From Patulibacter minatonensis DSM 18081 (lineage in GTDB: Bacteria > Actinomycetota > Thermoleophilia > Solirubrobacterales > Solirubrobacteraceae), in the NCBI RefSeq assembly GCF_000519325.1, contig NZ_KI912613.1:3589633-3653632 (forward strand): a stretch of 64,000 nucleotides of DNA. The letters run 5' to 3'. Positions 24,089 to 33,157 of this stretch are shown piece by piece (position 1 is the first letter of the stretch; each line of letters begins with the position of its first letter). The notes under the pieces are model-generated. The model was not told the origin of the DNA. It saw only the letters and a list, made by a program, of their open reading frames with translations, and made no database searches. The translations under genes and the position numbers were made by a program.

Positions 24089-24886
24089 ATGACCTCCGGG
24101 CACGACACCGCCGTCCTCGACGAGCTCCTCGCCGTCGCCGAGGCGGCCGCGCGCGCCGCGGCCGCCGAGCTGACGTCGCGGGCCGGTGACCTCCAGGCGC
24201 TCCGGATCGACACGAAGTCGACGGCCACCGATCCGGTGTCGGAGGCCGACGTCGCCGCCGAGGAGGCGATCCGTCGCGTCCTCGCCGCCCGGGTCCCGGA
24301 CGACGGGATCGTGGGGGAGGAGGGCGACGACGTCCTCGGCACCACCGGTCGCCGCTGGATCGTCGACCCCCTCGACGGCACCGTGAACTACCTCTACGGC
24401 AACCCGCAGTGGTGCGTGTCGGTCGCGTGCGAGGACGTCGTGGGCGTCGTCTACGACCCGGGGCGCGAGGAGCTGTGGGCCGGCGCCGCCGACGGCCGCG
24501 CGACGCTGAACGGCACGCCGCTGCCCCGTGCCGCGGCGCCCGACGGCGGCCTCGGGCACGCGCTGGTCGCGACCGGCTTCGGCTACGACCCGGAGGTCCG
24601 GCGCATCCAGGCGTCGATCGTCTCGCGGGTGCTGCCGGAGGTCCGAGACGTCCGCCGGGCGGGCGCCGCGGCGCTCGACGTCGTCTGGGTCGCCGGTGGC
24701 CGGACCGACGCGTTCTACGAGTACGGCGTGAAGGCCTGGGACACCGCCGCGGGCGAGGTCATCGTGGAGGCCCTGGGCTACGAGGTCCGGACGATCCTGG
24801 GCCACGGCCCGATGGGCGACGGCAAGCTCGTCGCGCCGCCGGAGCTCGTCGACGGACTGCTCGCGCTGGTCGCGCCGGACGCGTAG
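24089..24886 (+). CDS. inositol monophosphatase-family phosphatase
   Basis: 265 residues from the ATG at 24089. Metal-binding motifs are present: GEEG, WIVDPLDGTVNYLYG and, near the C-terminus, KAWDTAAGEVIVEALG. The family hydrolyses inositol, histidinol or fructose-1,6-bisphosphate phosphates with Mg2+. The exact substrate is not clear. It is followed by a terminator and a tRNA-Leu gene on the other strand. Confidence 0.9.
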   Translation: MTSGHDTAVLDELLAVAEAAARAAAAELTSRAGDLQALRIDTKSTATDPVSEADVAAEEAIRRVLAARVPDDGIVGEEGDDVLGTTGRRWIVDPLDGTVNYLYGNPQWCVSVACEDVVGVVYDPGREELWAGAADGRATLNGTPLPRAAAPDGGLGHALVATGFGYDPEVRRIQASIVSRVLPEVRDVRRAGAAALDVVWVAGGRTDAFYEYGVKAWDTAAGEVIVEALGYEVRTILGHGPMGDGKLVAPPELVDGLLALVAPDA

Positions 24887-24898
24887 GCCGGAGAACGA

Positions 24899-24925
24899 CG
24901 AGACCCCCGCGGGGCGGGGGTCTCG
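24899..24925 (+). terminator. terminator hairpin between phosphatase and tRNA-Leu
   Basis: CGAGACCCCC (24899-24908), 7-base loop, GGGGGTCTCG (24916-24925): perfect 10-bp stem. It lies between converging transcripts and may serve both. Confidence 0.75.
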
Positions 24926-24930
24926 AGAGG

Positions 24931-25013
24931 TACCCGGGGAGGGATTCGAACCCTCACTCCGTTGCCGGAAGCGAATTTTGAGTCCGCCGCGTCTACCGTT
25001 CCGCCACCCGGGC
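24931..25013 (-). tRNA. tRNA-Leu (CAA anticodon)
   Basis: 83 nt class II tRNA with a long variable arm. Acceptor stem GCCCGGG pairs with CCCGGGT; the T arm GAGGGTTCGAATCCCTC is intact; the anticodon loop reads CTCAAAA with CAA. No CCA is encoded at the 3' end. Confidence 0.93.
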
Positions 25014-25037
25014 AGGTGGTTCCCGGGATCGTAGGGG

Positions 25038-25529
25038 TCAGGCGGGGACGGTGCCCTGCGGACGCACGTCGGCGCTGCGGGTGTCGGGCACCGTGCGCTC
25101 GACCTCCTCCTGCCAGTTCTGGGAGAAGGCGACGATCGTCACGATGATCACGAGCACCTGGACGGCGAGGATGATGATCGTCAGGAAGCCGAGGTCGGCG
25201 GAGAGCGCGGCGTCCTTGTAGCCGATCGCGTCGCGCTCGTACCACGAGTTGATCGAGACGCCGGCGAAGATCGCGACGAACGCGCCGATCCCGGCGGCCA
25301 TCGGCAGCACCCCGCGGCTCCAGCGCACGACCTGGACGATGAAGATCAGGTTCAACGCGATGAACGCGATGTTCAGGGGCTTGGCGTCCTCCATGAGGTC
25401 CCAGCCCTTGATGGTCGTGGCGGCGATGACCGCGCACGAGCCGAGCAGCGAGAGGATGACCACGAGGCGCATCACCTTGCTGGCCGACTTCTCCCGGTTG
25501 GGGTACTCGAGCTCCACGTTTCGCGCCAT
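25038..25529 (-). CDS. four-helix membrane protein of unknown function
   Basis: 163 residues beginning MARNVELEYPNREKSASKVM. Four hydrophobic segments are visible (about 20-42, 50-70, 76-95 and 115-138), with a charged C-terminal tail. No recognised domain. The gene ends 24 bases from the tRNA-Leu gene on the same strand and is divergent from the second tRNA-Leu. Confidence 0.72.
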   Translation of the reverse strand: MARNVELEYPNREKSASKVMRLVVILSLLGSCAVIAATTIKGWDLMEDAKPLNIAFIALNLIFIVQVVRWSRGVLPMAAGIGAFVAIFAGVSINSWYERDAIGYKDAALSADLGFLTIIILAVQVLVIIVTIVAFSQNWQEEVERTVPDTRSADVRPQGTVPA

Positions 25530-25600
25530 GACGCCGAGGAGCCTACACTCCACGGCGGAGGTCCGGGCGAGTTTCGGACCCTCGGTCGCAAACACGCCGA

Positions 25601-25682
25601 GCGGGCGTGGTGGAATTGGTAGACACGCGGGCTTTAGGTGCCCGTGGCGCAAGCCGTGGGGGTTCGAGTCCCTTCGCCCGCA
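25601..25682 (+). tRNA. tRNA-Leu (TAG anticodon)
   Basis: 82 nt class II tRNA. Acceptor GCGGGCG pairs with CGCCCGC; D-arm GGTGGAATTGGTAGACACG; anticodon loop TTTAGGT with TAG; T arm GGGGGTTCGAGTCCCTT. No encoded CCA. It lies 70 bases upstream of the minus-strand membrane protein. Confidence 0.94.
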
Positions 25683-25725
25683 TCCCGTCACGAGGGGTCC
25701 CGAGGGACGCCCCGTCGGGGCGGCG

Positions 25726-27936
25726 TCACTTCTTCAGCGCCGCCTGCAGGACCGCCCTGGCGACGGGGGCCGCGGTCGCGCCGCCCTGACCGTCCCCGCG
25801 GCGCAGGACGCCCACGGCCACGGGATCCCGCTCGCCGCCGGACGACGGCGCGAACGCCGCCATCCACGCGTCGGTGTCCGACGAGTCGTTCGGGTCGCAG
25901 ATCGTCGTCGACGTGTCCGGCGGCGCGGTCGTCGTCGGGTCCACGGGGTCCGTGAACGAGTCGTCGGGCGGGGTTTCCTCGGTCGTCGTGTCGTCCGTCG
26001 TCGTCGGGTCCGCATCGTCCGTGCTCGTGGTCGGAGGATCGTCCAGGGCGTCGGGATCGGCGCCGCCGTCGGTCGTGGTGCCCTGGGCCAGGGTCAGCCC
26101 CGCGGGCCGGAGGAGCGCGCCGCGACGACCGCGGTACGCGGCACCGTCGGTGCTCGCCCCGTCGCGCGTCGTGGTGCCGTCGGTCCCGCCCGTGCCGCCC
26201 CCGCCGGAGGGGCCCTCGCTGCGGCAGGTGCCGATCTCGGCCGTGCCGGTCTTCCCGGCGACCGTGACGTCCGGGATCTGCGCGGACGTGCCGGTGCCGT
26301 CGGAGACGACGGCCTCCATCATCGTCAGCAGGTCCGACGCGACGCTCGTGTCGATGACGTTGCGGACCTTCGCCTCCGCGTCGGTGCGGCGGAAGGTCAG
26401 CACGGGCTGGTCGCCGCCGGTCGCGACGGTGGTGGCCATCATCGCGACCTGCAGCGGGGTCGCCCGGACGCTCGACTGCCCGATGCCCGAGAGCGCCAGG
26501 TCGGCGTCGTCGAGGTCGTCCGGGATGCGGCTGCGGACCGCCCCGTCGACCGGGGGCGTGCGGTTGAAGCCGAACGCCTCGGCCATCTTCACGAACGGCG
26601 TCGAGCCGACCTTCACCGCCAGCGGCGCGAAGACCGAGTTGCAGGACTGGGCGAACGCCTCCACCAGCGTCCCGCCGCAGCTCTCGCCGTCGGCGTTGCG
26701 GATGCCCAGGGCCGAGGTGGCGACCGGGAACTGCTCGTCGGTCGTCGTCGACCCCTCCTTCAGCGCCGCGGCCGCGGTGATGATCTTCATCGTCGATCCG
26801 GGGGCGCTGGCCTCCTGCCACGCGTCACCGGAGAACGCCAGGACCTCGCCCGTGCGGGTGTCGATGGCGGTCAGGCCACCCCCGGACGGCGCGGACGCCT
26901 GCGCCTGGACGGCGGCCTCCATGACGGGCAGCGAGACCGACGAGACGACCGTCTTCGGCGGGATCGCCTTCTGCCGGCCGAGGACGCGGTCGCCGGCCTT
27001 CAGCGTCAGGCCGGGGGTCCCGACGAGGTCGTCGTTCAGGAGGCGCTCGAGCCCCGACACGCCGACCTGGGTGTTCGCGGGGATCCCCTTCGCCTGGTAC
27101 GCCGCGCGGTCGGACTCCGGGATCGGGCCCATCGCGCCGCGGATCTCCTTGACGACGTCGGCGGGCGCGGACGACCGCCGGTCCCTGCCCTGCGCGATCG
27201 GCGTCTTCCCGTCGCGGAACATGATCGTTCCGCGGGTCGGGATCTGCGCCTGACGGGTGAGCCGCTCGCCGGTGCGCAGCCCGGGGAACGCCAGGCTGCG
27301 GGACCACGCGATGCGGGCGTCGTTCCCGGAGCCCAGGACCCGGAGCCGGAGGTCGCCCTCGATCGTCCCGAAGAGCTTCGTGCGGATGCTGATCGGCGCG
27401 ACGAACTCGTTGCCGTCGCGGGTCGACCCGCCGGTCTCGATCGACTCGCCGGTCGCCAGGCGGTAGGCGTCGCGGTTCAGGCCCGCGAAGCGCTTGACCG
27501 GGTAGACGCGCTGGGCGTCGGTGTCGATCGAGTCGAACATCGCCTGGTAGTCGCGGGAGGCGAAGGCCGACAGGAACTGGTCGACGACCGCCTGCTCGGC
27601 GTCGCGCTCGTCGTCGCCGGCGCCGCACGAGGAGACCAGCAGGATCACCACGATCAGCGCGACGCCGCCGATCGCCGCGAACAGGGCCTGCCGCGGAGGC
27701 GTCCAGCCGCCCGGCTCGGGCCCGTGGCCGCCGTCGGCGGGACCGCCCGTCGGACGGTGCGGGAGGCGCGGGCCGCCGCCGCCGGTGCCCCCGACGCGTG
27801 CGGGCTCCTGCTCCGCCGCGCTCGGGCGCGGCCGTGGGCGGGGCCGGTCGTCGTGCCCCGCGCGCGGGATCGCCGGGCGGAAGGGCTTGAGGGGCTTCAG
27901 CTCCTCCTGGTCGTCGTCGTCCCAGTCGTCGCTCAT
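25726..27936 (-). CDS. class B penicillin-binding protein (transpeptidase) with a large insertion after KTG
   Basis: 736 residues from the ATG at 27936. A Pro/Arg-rich cytoplasmic head of about 80 residues leads to one transmembrane helix (84-103), an NTF2-like MecA-N domain (about 110-225), a dimerisation domain, and a transpeptidase domain with Ser in STMK (about 381), SCN (about 432) and KTG (about 563). Between KTGTAE and the later AWMAAFAPSS lies an insertion of some 115 residues, Gly/Thr then Thr/Asp-rich, with one Cys near each end (GTCRSEG and TTICDPND). In other PBPs this is a short turn. It should crosslink peptidoglycan at the outer face of the membrane. An extension upstream to 28251 lacks support. 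Confidence 0.88.
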   Translation of the reverse strand: MSDDWDDDDQEELKPLKPFRPAIPRAGHDDRPRPRPRPSAAEQEPARVGGTGGGGPRLPHRPTGGPADGGHGPEPGGWTPPRQALFAAIGGVALIVVILLVSSCGAGDDERDAEQAVVDQFLSAFASRDYQAMFDSIDTDAQRVYPVKRFAGLNRDAYRLATGESIETGGSTRDGNEFVAPISIRTKLFGTIEGDLRLRVLGSGNDARIAWSRSLAFPGLRTGERLTRQAQIPTRGTIMFRDGKTPIAQGRDRRSSAPADVVKEIRGAMGPIPESDRAAYQAKGIPANTQVGVSGLERLLNDDLVGTPGLTLKAGDRVLGRQKAIPPKTVVSSVSLPVMEAAVQAQASAPSGGGLTAIDTRTGEVLAFSGDAWQEASAPGSTMKIITAAAALKEGSTTTDEQFPVATSALGIRNADGESCGGTLVEAFAQSCNSVFAPLAVKVGSTPFVKMAEAFGFNRTPPVDGAVRSRIPDDLDDADLALSGIGQSSVRATPLQVAMMATTVATGGDQPVLTFRRTDAEAKVRNVIDTSVASDLLTMMEAVVSDGTGTSAQIPDVTVAGKTGTAEIGTCRSEGPSGGGGTGGTDGTTTRDGASTDGAAYRGRRGALLRPAGLTLAQGTTTDGGADPDALDDPPTTSTDDADPTTTDDTTTEETPPDDSFTDPVDPTTTAPPDTSTTICDPNDSSDTDAWMAAFAPSSGGERDPVAVGVLRRGDGQGGATAAPVARAVLQAALKK

Positions 27937-28223
27937 CGCGTCACCGCCGGGACGGAGGGCGGGACGACCCGCGGGAGCGTGGGGGCGAGCACCGACGACC
28001 CGCGACCCGCCGGGCGCGGGCGTGACGGCACCCCGGCCGGTCCCGTGGGGGGACCGGTCGTCCGGGCGGCCGAGGCGGTGGTGGGACGTACGCGCACCGG
28101 ACCATCGTGCCGCACCGGCGCCCGGCGCGGGGAGGCGTGGCGCGGGGGAGCGCCCCGGACCGGGTGCCGCGGGTCGTCCACGTGCTGTCGCGACCGGGCC
28201 CGCGCGCCGGTACGGTGCCTGCC

Positions 28224-28682
28224 GTGTCCGTCGCCGCGTCCGTCCGCCCACTGCGCCCGGACGACCACCGGGCGTGGGCCGTGCTCTGGGACGGCTACCT
28301 GCGCTTCTACCGCGAGGAGCTGACGCCGGAGGTCACGGCCGACACGTTCCGGCGGCTGTGCGCCGGGACCGCCGGCGTCTTCGCGCTGGTCGCCTGCGAC
28401 GCGGACGATCGCCCGATCGGCCTGGCGCACGCGATCGTGCACCCGTCGACGTGGTCCCCCGGCGGGTACTGCTACCTCGAGGACCTCTTCGTCGATCCCG
28501 CCGCGCGCGGCGGGGACGTCGGCCGGCTCCTGGTCGACGCGGTGGCGGCGGAGGCCGCCGCCCGCGGGACGACGAAGCTCTACTGGCAGACCCAGGCGTT
28601 CAACGGTCGTGCCCGGTCTCTGTACGACCAGGTCGGGACCCTGTCGTCCGCGGTGGTGTACGAGCGGGATCCGGCGACGTAG
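28224..28682 (+). CDS. GNAT-family N-acetyltransferase
   Basis: 152 residues from a GTG at 28224. The acetyl-CoA-binding fold is visible: VRPLRPDDHRAWAVLWDGYL, YLEDLFVDPAARGGDVGRLL (motif A, with GGDVGRLL at the pyrophosphate site) and LYWQTQAFNGRARSLYDQVG. Substrate not known. Its 3' end overlaps by about 80 bases the 3' end of the convergent membrane protein gene. Confidence 0.85.
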   Translation: MSVAASVRPLRPDDHRAWAVLWDGYLRFYREELTPEVTADTFRRLCAGTAGVFALVACDADDRPIGLAHAIVHPSTWSPGGYCYLEDLFVDPAARGGDVGRLLVDAVAAEAAARGTTKLYWQTQAFNGRARSLYDQVGTLSSAVVYERDPAT

Positions 28683-29217
28683 GCCCGCCCGGCACCGGTT
28701 CCGCGGGGTCCGCGACGGCGACCGCCACGGTGGGCCGGAGCGCGACCGCGGCGCCGAGCAGCACCGCTCCCGCGCTGGCCGCGAGCGCCACGACCGCCCC
28801 GGGCCCGGGGTTCGCCGAGAACACGCCGTCGGCGGTGGTCTGCACCATCGTGCCCCCCTCGGCGTAGCGGACGATCACGACCACGGTCCCGATCAGCGTC
28901 CCGAGCCCGGCGGCGGAGATCGTCCACCCGAGCGCGACCGGTGGGCCGTCCGACGACCACAGCGCGGTCACGAGGACCGCGACGGCCAGGACCGCGAGCA
29001 CGACGAGCAGGATCCCGACGAGCGGTGCGACCTGCAGGCCTCCGCGGCCCCCGAGGGCGGCGATCGACACGGGTCTCGAGGTCGGGACGTAGCACGTCCA
29101 CCCGCAGTGACCCTTGTGGCCGTTGGCCGTCAGCCAGGTCAGGAGCGGCGAGACCGTGCAGGCGGCCCCGACGACGGCGGCGCTCGCCACGAGGGGGGTA
29201 CGCCGGCCGGCCCGCAT
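28600..29217 (-). CDS. membrane protein of unknown function
   Basis: 205 residues. Four hydrophobic segments (about residues 10-30, 60-88, 95-118 and 135-165) precede a Pro/Arg/Thr-rich tail of about 40 residues. The first loop has two Cys (GHCGWTCYV). The tail lies inside the convergent GNAT gene, so the real end could be earlier only if the stop were mis-read; the frame is open to 28600. No family assigned. Confidence 0.7.
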   Translation of the reverse strand: MRAGRRTPLVASAAVVGAACTVSPLLTWLTANGHKGHCGWTCYVPTSRPVSIAALGGRGGLQVAPLVGILLVVLAVLAVAVLVTALWSSDGPPVALGWTISAAGLGTLIGTVVVIVRYAEGGTMVQTTADGVFSANPGPGAVVALAASAGAVLLGAAVALRPTVAVAVADPAEPVPGGPTSPDPARTPPRTTGSRPGRTETGHDR

Positions 29218-29323
29218 CCCACGACCGTACTACGGGTGCCCGGAGATCCCGGCACGGATCCGCCGGTTCACCGAATTCGACCGCCGGTAGCTCTTTGCCG
29301 CGGACGGCGGTCGGGGAGGTACG

Positions 29324-30637
29324 GTGTCCACCGTGATGCGCCCCCGATCCGCCCTGCGACGCACGATCCGCCCCCTCCGCGCGCCGCTCGTGGCCGCGGC
29401 CGCGGCGGTGGCCGTGGCGCTCGCGGGCCCGCAGGCCGCGAACGCCGCCGATCCGCTGCCGGTGCCGTGGAGCCCGGTGAACCTCGTCGCGGGCGGTGCG
29501 AACCCCGACGCCGCCCCGGGGGCCAACGACTTCTCCTGCAAGCCCGCGCCGGGCACGCGACCCGTGGTGCTGGTCCACGGCCTCGGTGCGACCCTCGGCA
29601 CGAACTGGGCGACCTTCGCCCCGCTCCTGAAGAACAACGGCTTCTGCGTCTTCGGGCTCACGTACGGCCGGTCCGCCGGGTTCCCGTACGTCGCCGGCCT
29701 GCAGCGGATGGAGGACAGCTCCGCGGAGCTGCAGGCGCTCGTCGACAAGGTGCTGCAGGCCACCGGCGCCGACAAGGTCGACCTGCTCGGCCACTCGGAG
29801 GGCACCGTGATGCCGCGCTGGTACCTCTCCTTCCGCGGTGGCGCGGCGAAGGTCGACAAGTACGTGCAGCTGACCCCGCTCTGGGACGGCACGAACCTGG
29901 CGGGCATCGGCGACCTCGTGGCCGCGGACAAGGCCCTCGGGCTGGGCGCGCAGCAGGGCCTGACCACGCTGCTGTCGCCGGTCTGCGGGTCGTGCGTGCA
30001 GTTCGCGCGCGGGTCGGACTACCTGAACGCGGTGAACGCCGCGGGCCCCGCGATCCCGTCGATCCACTACACGGAGATCGCCACGAAGTACGACGAGCTG
30101 GTCCAGCCCTACACCAGCGGCCTGCTCGACGCCCCGAACGTGAAGAACACGGTCCTCCAGGACGTCTGCCCGCAGGACATGTCGGAGCACCTCGCGGTCG
30201 CCTACTCGCCGAACGTCGCGCAGCTCGTGCTGAACGCGCTGGCGCCCGACCGGGCCCGGCCCGTCCGCTGCGTGACGATGCTGCCGACCGGGCCGGTCGG
30301 CACCGTGCCCGACATCGGCCTGGAGCCGCGGTCCGCGAGCGCCGCGAAGCCCGCCGCCGCCGCGCAGTGCGCCAGCCGCCGCTTCGCGATCCGCGTGCGC
30401 CCCACCGGCCGGGCGATCCGCTCGGTCACCGTCCGGGTCGGCGGGCGGAAGGTCGCGACGCGCCGCGCCGCCGGCACGACCGCCGCGCAGGGCCGGTGGA
30501 CCGCCACCGTCGACCTCACGCGGTACGGGCGCCGCACGGTGTCGGTGGTCAGCCGGGCCGTGCTGCGCGCGAAGGACGCGAAGGGCCGCGCGCGCGTCGT
30601 GACCGACGCGCGCCGCTACCGGACCTGCGGGGCCTGA
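29324..30637 (+). CDS. secreted triacylglycerol lipase/esterase, alpha/beta hydrolase
   Basis: 437 residues from a GTG at 29324 with GGGGAGG four bases upstream; an ATG at 29336 is the alternative. A Sec signal with Ala-rich cleavage (PQAANAADPLP) is followed by a class 2 lipase domain: oxyanion HGLGATLGTNW after VVLVHG, nucleophile in LLGHSEGTVMPRWYL, and His in MSEHLAV. After about residue 340 there is a separate beta-rich domain with paired Cys that resembles the Ig-like C-termini of other secreted proteins here. Likely hydrolyses lipid esters outside the cell. Confidence 0.86.
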   Translation: MSTVMRPRSALRRTIRPLRAPLVAAAAAVAVALAGPQAANAADPLPVPWSPVNLVAGGANPDAAPGANDFSCKPAPGTRPVVLVHGLGATLGTNWATFAPLLKNNGFCVFGLTYGRSAGFPYVAGLQRMEDSSAELQALVDKVLQATGADKVDLLGHSEGTVMPRWYLSFRGGAAKVDKYVQLTPLWDGTNLAGIGDLVAADKALGLGAQQGLTTLLSPVCGSCVQFARGSDYLNAVNAAGPAIPSIHYTEIATKYDELVQPYTSGLLDAPNVKNTVLQDVCPQDMSEHLAVAYSPNVAQLVLNALAPDRARPVRCVTMLPTGPVGTVPDIGLEPRSASAAKPAAAAQCASRRFAIRVRPTGRAIRSVTVRVGGRKVATRRAAGTTAAQGRWTATVDLTRYGRRTVSVVSRAVLRAKDAKGRARVVTDARRYRTCGA

Positions 30638-30666
30638 GCAGGGGCGCGCGGGTCGCCGCCTCCGGG

Positions 30667-31149
30667 TCACCCCGTCGTCATCCCCACGACGATCAGCCCG
30701 GTCGCGATCGCCCCCGCCGCCGCGCGCAGGTGGTTCAGCGGCGTCCACGTCCCGGTGTAGTCGCTCCAGCGCGCCGCCGCGCCCGAGGCGTGCGCGTCGA
30801 CGGTAGACAGCGCGTCGTTCATCGGCACGTGCTTGCCCATCGTCAGGCCGATCACGCCGACGAGGAAGACCCCGGCGCCCGCGGCGAGCCACGGCGACGA
30901 CGGGTCCGACCACGACCGCACCGCGACGACGACCAAGGCGACGCAGAGGAGCGCTCCGCCCATCAGGACGATCATGAACGCCGGGGTGACGGCCTTCTCG
31001 TTGATTGCCTGCATCGCCTCGATGCTCGCGCCGGGGTCGAGCTGGTCGAGCGCCGGCATCACGAACGCCGAGAACGCGAACAGGACCCCGGCGCTCAGGC
31101 CGCACGCCAGCGCGGTCGACAGCGCGAGCCCGAACAGCGGCCCGGTCAT
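30667..31149 (-). CDS. DUF1772/anthrone-oxygenase-like membrane protein
   Basis: 160 residues with four membrane helices. The N-terminus LALACGLSAGVLFAFSAFVMPAL-like core (read as separate segments LSAGVLFAFSAFVMPAL) and NEKAVTPAFMIV, then MGKHVPMND, match DUF1772. Members include anthrone oxygenase-like proteins, but most are uncharacterised. Its ATG overlaps the upstream NmrA-type gene stop as ATGA. Confidence 0.8.
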   Translation of the reverse strand: MTGPLFGLALSTALACGLSAGVLFAFSAFVMPALDQLDPGASIEAMQAINEKAVTPAFMIVLMGGALLCVALVVVAVRSWSDPSSPWLAAGAGVFLVGVIGLTMGKHVPMNDALSTVDAHASGAAARWSDYTGTWTPLNHLRAAAGAIATGLIVVGMTTG

Positions 31150-32015
31150 CGGGCCACCGCCGGCACGTCCCAGGCGCCGCGGGCCGCCGCGTCGCGGACG
31201 TAGTCGCGAAACGGCCGGGCGGGCCGGCCGAGCGCCTCGCGCACGCCGTCGGTGGTCGGCGTGTTGCGGCCGTCGAGGACCTCGGTGAACAGGTAGGCCA
31301 TGAGGCCCGCCACGTCCTCCGGGACGCCGGCGGCGGCGAGCCCGGCCAGGAAGCCCGGGAGCGGGACCTCCGTGTGGACGACCGGACGGCCGATCGCCGC
31401 GCCGATCGCCCCGACCGCCTCGGCGAAGGTCAGCGCCTCGGGCCCCGTCAGCTCGTGGAGCCGGCCCGCGTGGCCGTCCTCGGTCAGGGCGGCGACGGCG
31501 ACGTCGGCGATGTCCTCGACGTCGACGAACGGCTCCCGCACGTCGCCGACGGGCAGCGCGACCTCGCCGGTCAGCACCGGGTCGAGCAGGAAGCTCTCGT
31601 CGAAGTTCTGGGCGAACCAGGCGCAGCGGACGACCGTCCACGGCGTCCCGGCGGCCTGCACCGCCCGCTCGGCGCGCTCGGCCTCCGGCTCGCCGCGTCC
31701 GGAGAGGAGGACGATCCGCTCGACGCCCGCCGCGGTCGCCTGCCGGGCGAACGCGCCGACGGTCTCGGCGGCGCCGGGCACCGCCAGGTCCGGCACGTAG
31801 GCGACGTAGACGGCCCGGACGCCGTCGAGCACGGCCGGCCAGGTCGACGCGTCGTCCCAGTCGAAGGCGGGCGACGCCGAGCGCGAGCCGGCGCGGACGT
31901 CGACGCCCCGGGCGCGGAGGCGGTCGGCGACGCGTCGCCCGGTCTTGCCGGTCGCGCCGAGCACGAGCACGGGGCGGCGGTCGGTGGTGGTGGAGTGCTG
32001 CGGTGTGGTGGTCAT
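31146..32015 (-). CDS. NmrA-like NAD(P)-binding protein
   Basis: 289 residues. Extended-SDR fold with VLVLGATGKTGRRVADRL for dinucleotide binding and no classical Tyr-x3-Lys, as in NmrA/NAD(P)H-quinone-type regulators and reductases. Core segments include VVRCAWFAQNFDESFLLDP and DVEDIADVAVAALTEDG. It is divergent from an AraC-family regulator, which probably controls this gene and the DUF1772 gene downstream. Confidence 0.87.
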   Translation of the reverse strand: MTTTPQHSTTTDRRPVLVLGATGKTGRRVADRLRARGVDVRAGSRSASPAFDWDDASTWPAVLDGVRAVYVAYVPDLAVPGAAETVGAFARQATAAGVERIVLLSGRGEPEAERAERAVQAAGTPWTVVRCAWFAQNFDESFLLDPVLTGEVALPVGDVREPFVDVEDIADVAVAALTEDGHAGRLHELTGPEALTFAEAVGAIGAAIGRPVVHTEVPLPGFLAGLAAAGVPEDVAGLMAYLFTEVLDGRNTPTTDGVREALGRPARPFRDYVRDAAARGAWDVPAVAR

Positions 32016-32096
32016 GCCGACGATTCAAGCGCCGCGAGTCTGGACGTTCCATAGTCGAATCGCTTCGATGCATACGCGAGCGTCTATGATGCGGCG
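32016..32096. promoter_or_regulatory. divergent promoter region between NmrA and AraC genes
   Basis: About 80 bases with lower GC than the flanking genes, containing CATAGTCGAATCGCTTCGAT and a loose inverted pair ATACGC / GCGTCTAT. These are plausible binding sites for the adjacent AraC-type regulator, but no exact operator was identified. Confidence 0.35.
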
Positions 32097-33077
32097 ATGG
32101 ACGCGATGGCCGGCCTCCTCGACGGTCCCCGGGCGCGCGGAGCGTTCCTGCTGCGCTCGGCGATGGACCCCCCGTGGTCGCTGCGGGTGCAGGACGAGGC
32201 GCCGCTCACGATCGTCGCGATCGTCCGCGGTCACGCGTGGCTGCTGCCGGAGGGACGGGACGCCGGGGCCCCGCCCGTGCGGCTGGACGTCGGCGACGTC
32301 GCCATCGTGCTCGGGCCCGACCCATACGTCGTGGCGGACGATCCCGCCACCGCCCCGCAGGCCGTGATCCACCCCGGCCAGCGCTGCACCACCCCGGACG
32401 GCGTCGAGCTCGACGCGATGCGCGAGCTCGGGGTCCGCACCTGGGGCAACGACCCCGACGGCGAGACGGTGATGCTGACGGGGACCTACCACCTGGAGGG
32501 CGAGGTCAGCCGGCGCCTGCTGCGCGCGCTCCCGCCGCGGCTGGTCCTCCGGGAGGACGAGTGGGACTGTCCGGTGATCCCGTTGCTCGCGGACGAGGTC
32601 GTCAAGGACGCGCCGGGCCAGGAGGCCGTGCTGGACCGGCTCCTGGACGTGCTGCTGATCGCCGTGCTCCGCGCCTGGTTCGCGCGACCCGAGGCCGAGG
32701 CGCCCGGCTGGTACCGCGCGTCGGCCGACCCCGTCGTCGGGCCGACGCTCCGGCTCCTGCACCACGAACCCGCCCGCCCGTGGACCGTCGAGGCGCTGGC
32801 GAGCGAGGCCGGGGTGTCGCGGGCGGCGCTGGCCCGCCGCTTCCACGACCTGGTCGGCGAGCCGCCGATGAGCTTCCTCACCGGGTGGCGGATCGCGCTC
32901 GCCGCGGACCTCCTGCTCGAGCCGGGCGCGACGGTCGGCTCGGTCGCGCACGAGGTCGGGTACGGCAGCGCGTTCGCGCTCTCGACGGCCTTCAAGCGCG
33001 TGCGCGGCGTGAGCCCCTCGGTGTGGCGGACGCGGGTCGCCGCAGACGACGCCGCCCCGGTCGAGGCGGCGGTATGA
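32097..33077 (+). CDS. AraC-family transcriptional regulator with cupin-type N-terminus
   Basis: 326 residues. The N-terminal half is an AraC-ligand-binding cupin (VAIVRGHAWLLPEG, VRLDVGDVAIVLGPDPY). The C-terminal 100 residues carry the double helix-turn-helix: VEALASEAGVSRAALARRFH and VGSVAHEVGYGSAFALSTAF, ending KRVRGVSPSVWR. It is divergent from the NmrA-like gene and is presumably its regulator. Confidence 0.88.
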   Translation: MDAMAGLLDGPRARGAFLLRSAMDPPWSLRVQDEAPLTIVAIVRGHAWLLPEGRDAGAPPVRLDVGDVAIVLGPDPYVVADDPATAPQAVIHPGQRCTTPDGVELDAMRELGVRTWGNDPDGETVMLTGTYHLEGEVSRRLLRALPPRLVLREDEWDCPVIPLLADEVVKDAPGQEAVLDRLLDVLLIAVLRAWFARPEAEAPGWYRASADPVVGPTLRLLHHEPARPWTVEALASEAGVSRAALARRFHDLVGEPPMSFLTGWRIALAADLLLEPGATVGSVAHEVGYGSAFALSTAFKRVRGVSPSVWRTRVAADDAAPVEAAV

Positions 33078-33157
33078 CACACGGGGAGCGCCCGACGCGC
33101 AAAGATCCATGGACCCGCCCCGACGATCCCGTCGGTCGGGTCAGGCAGGATCCCCCC

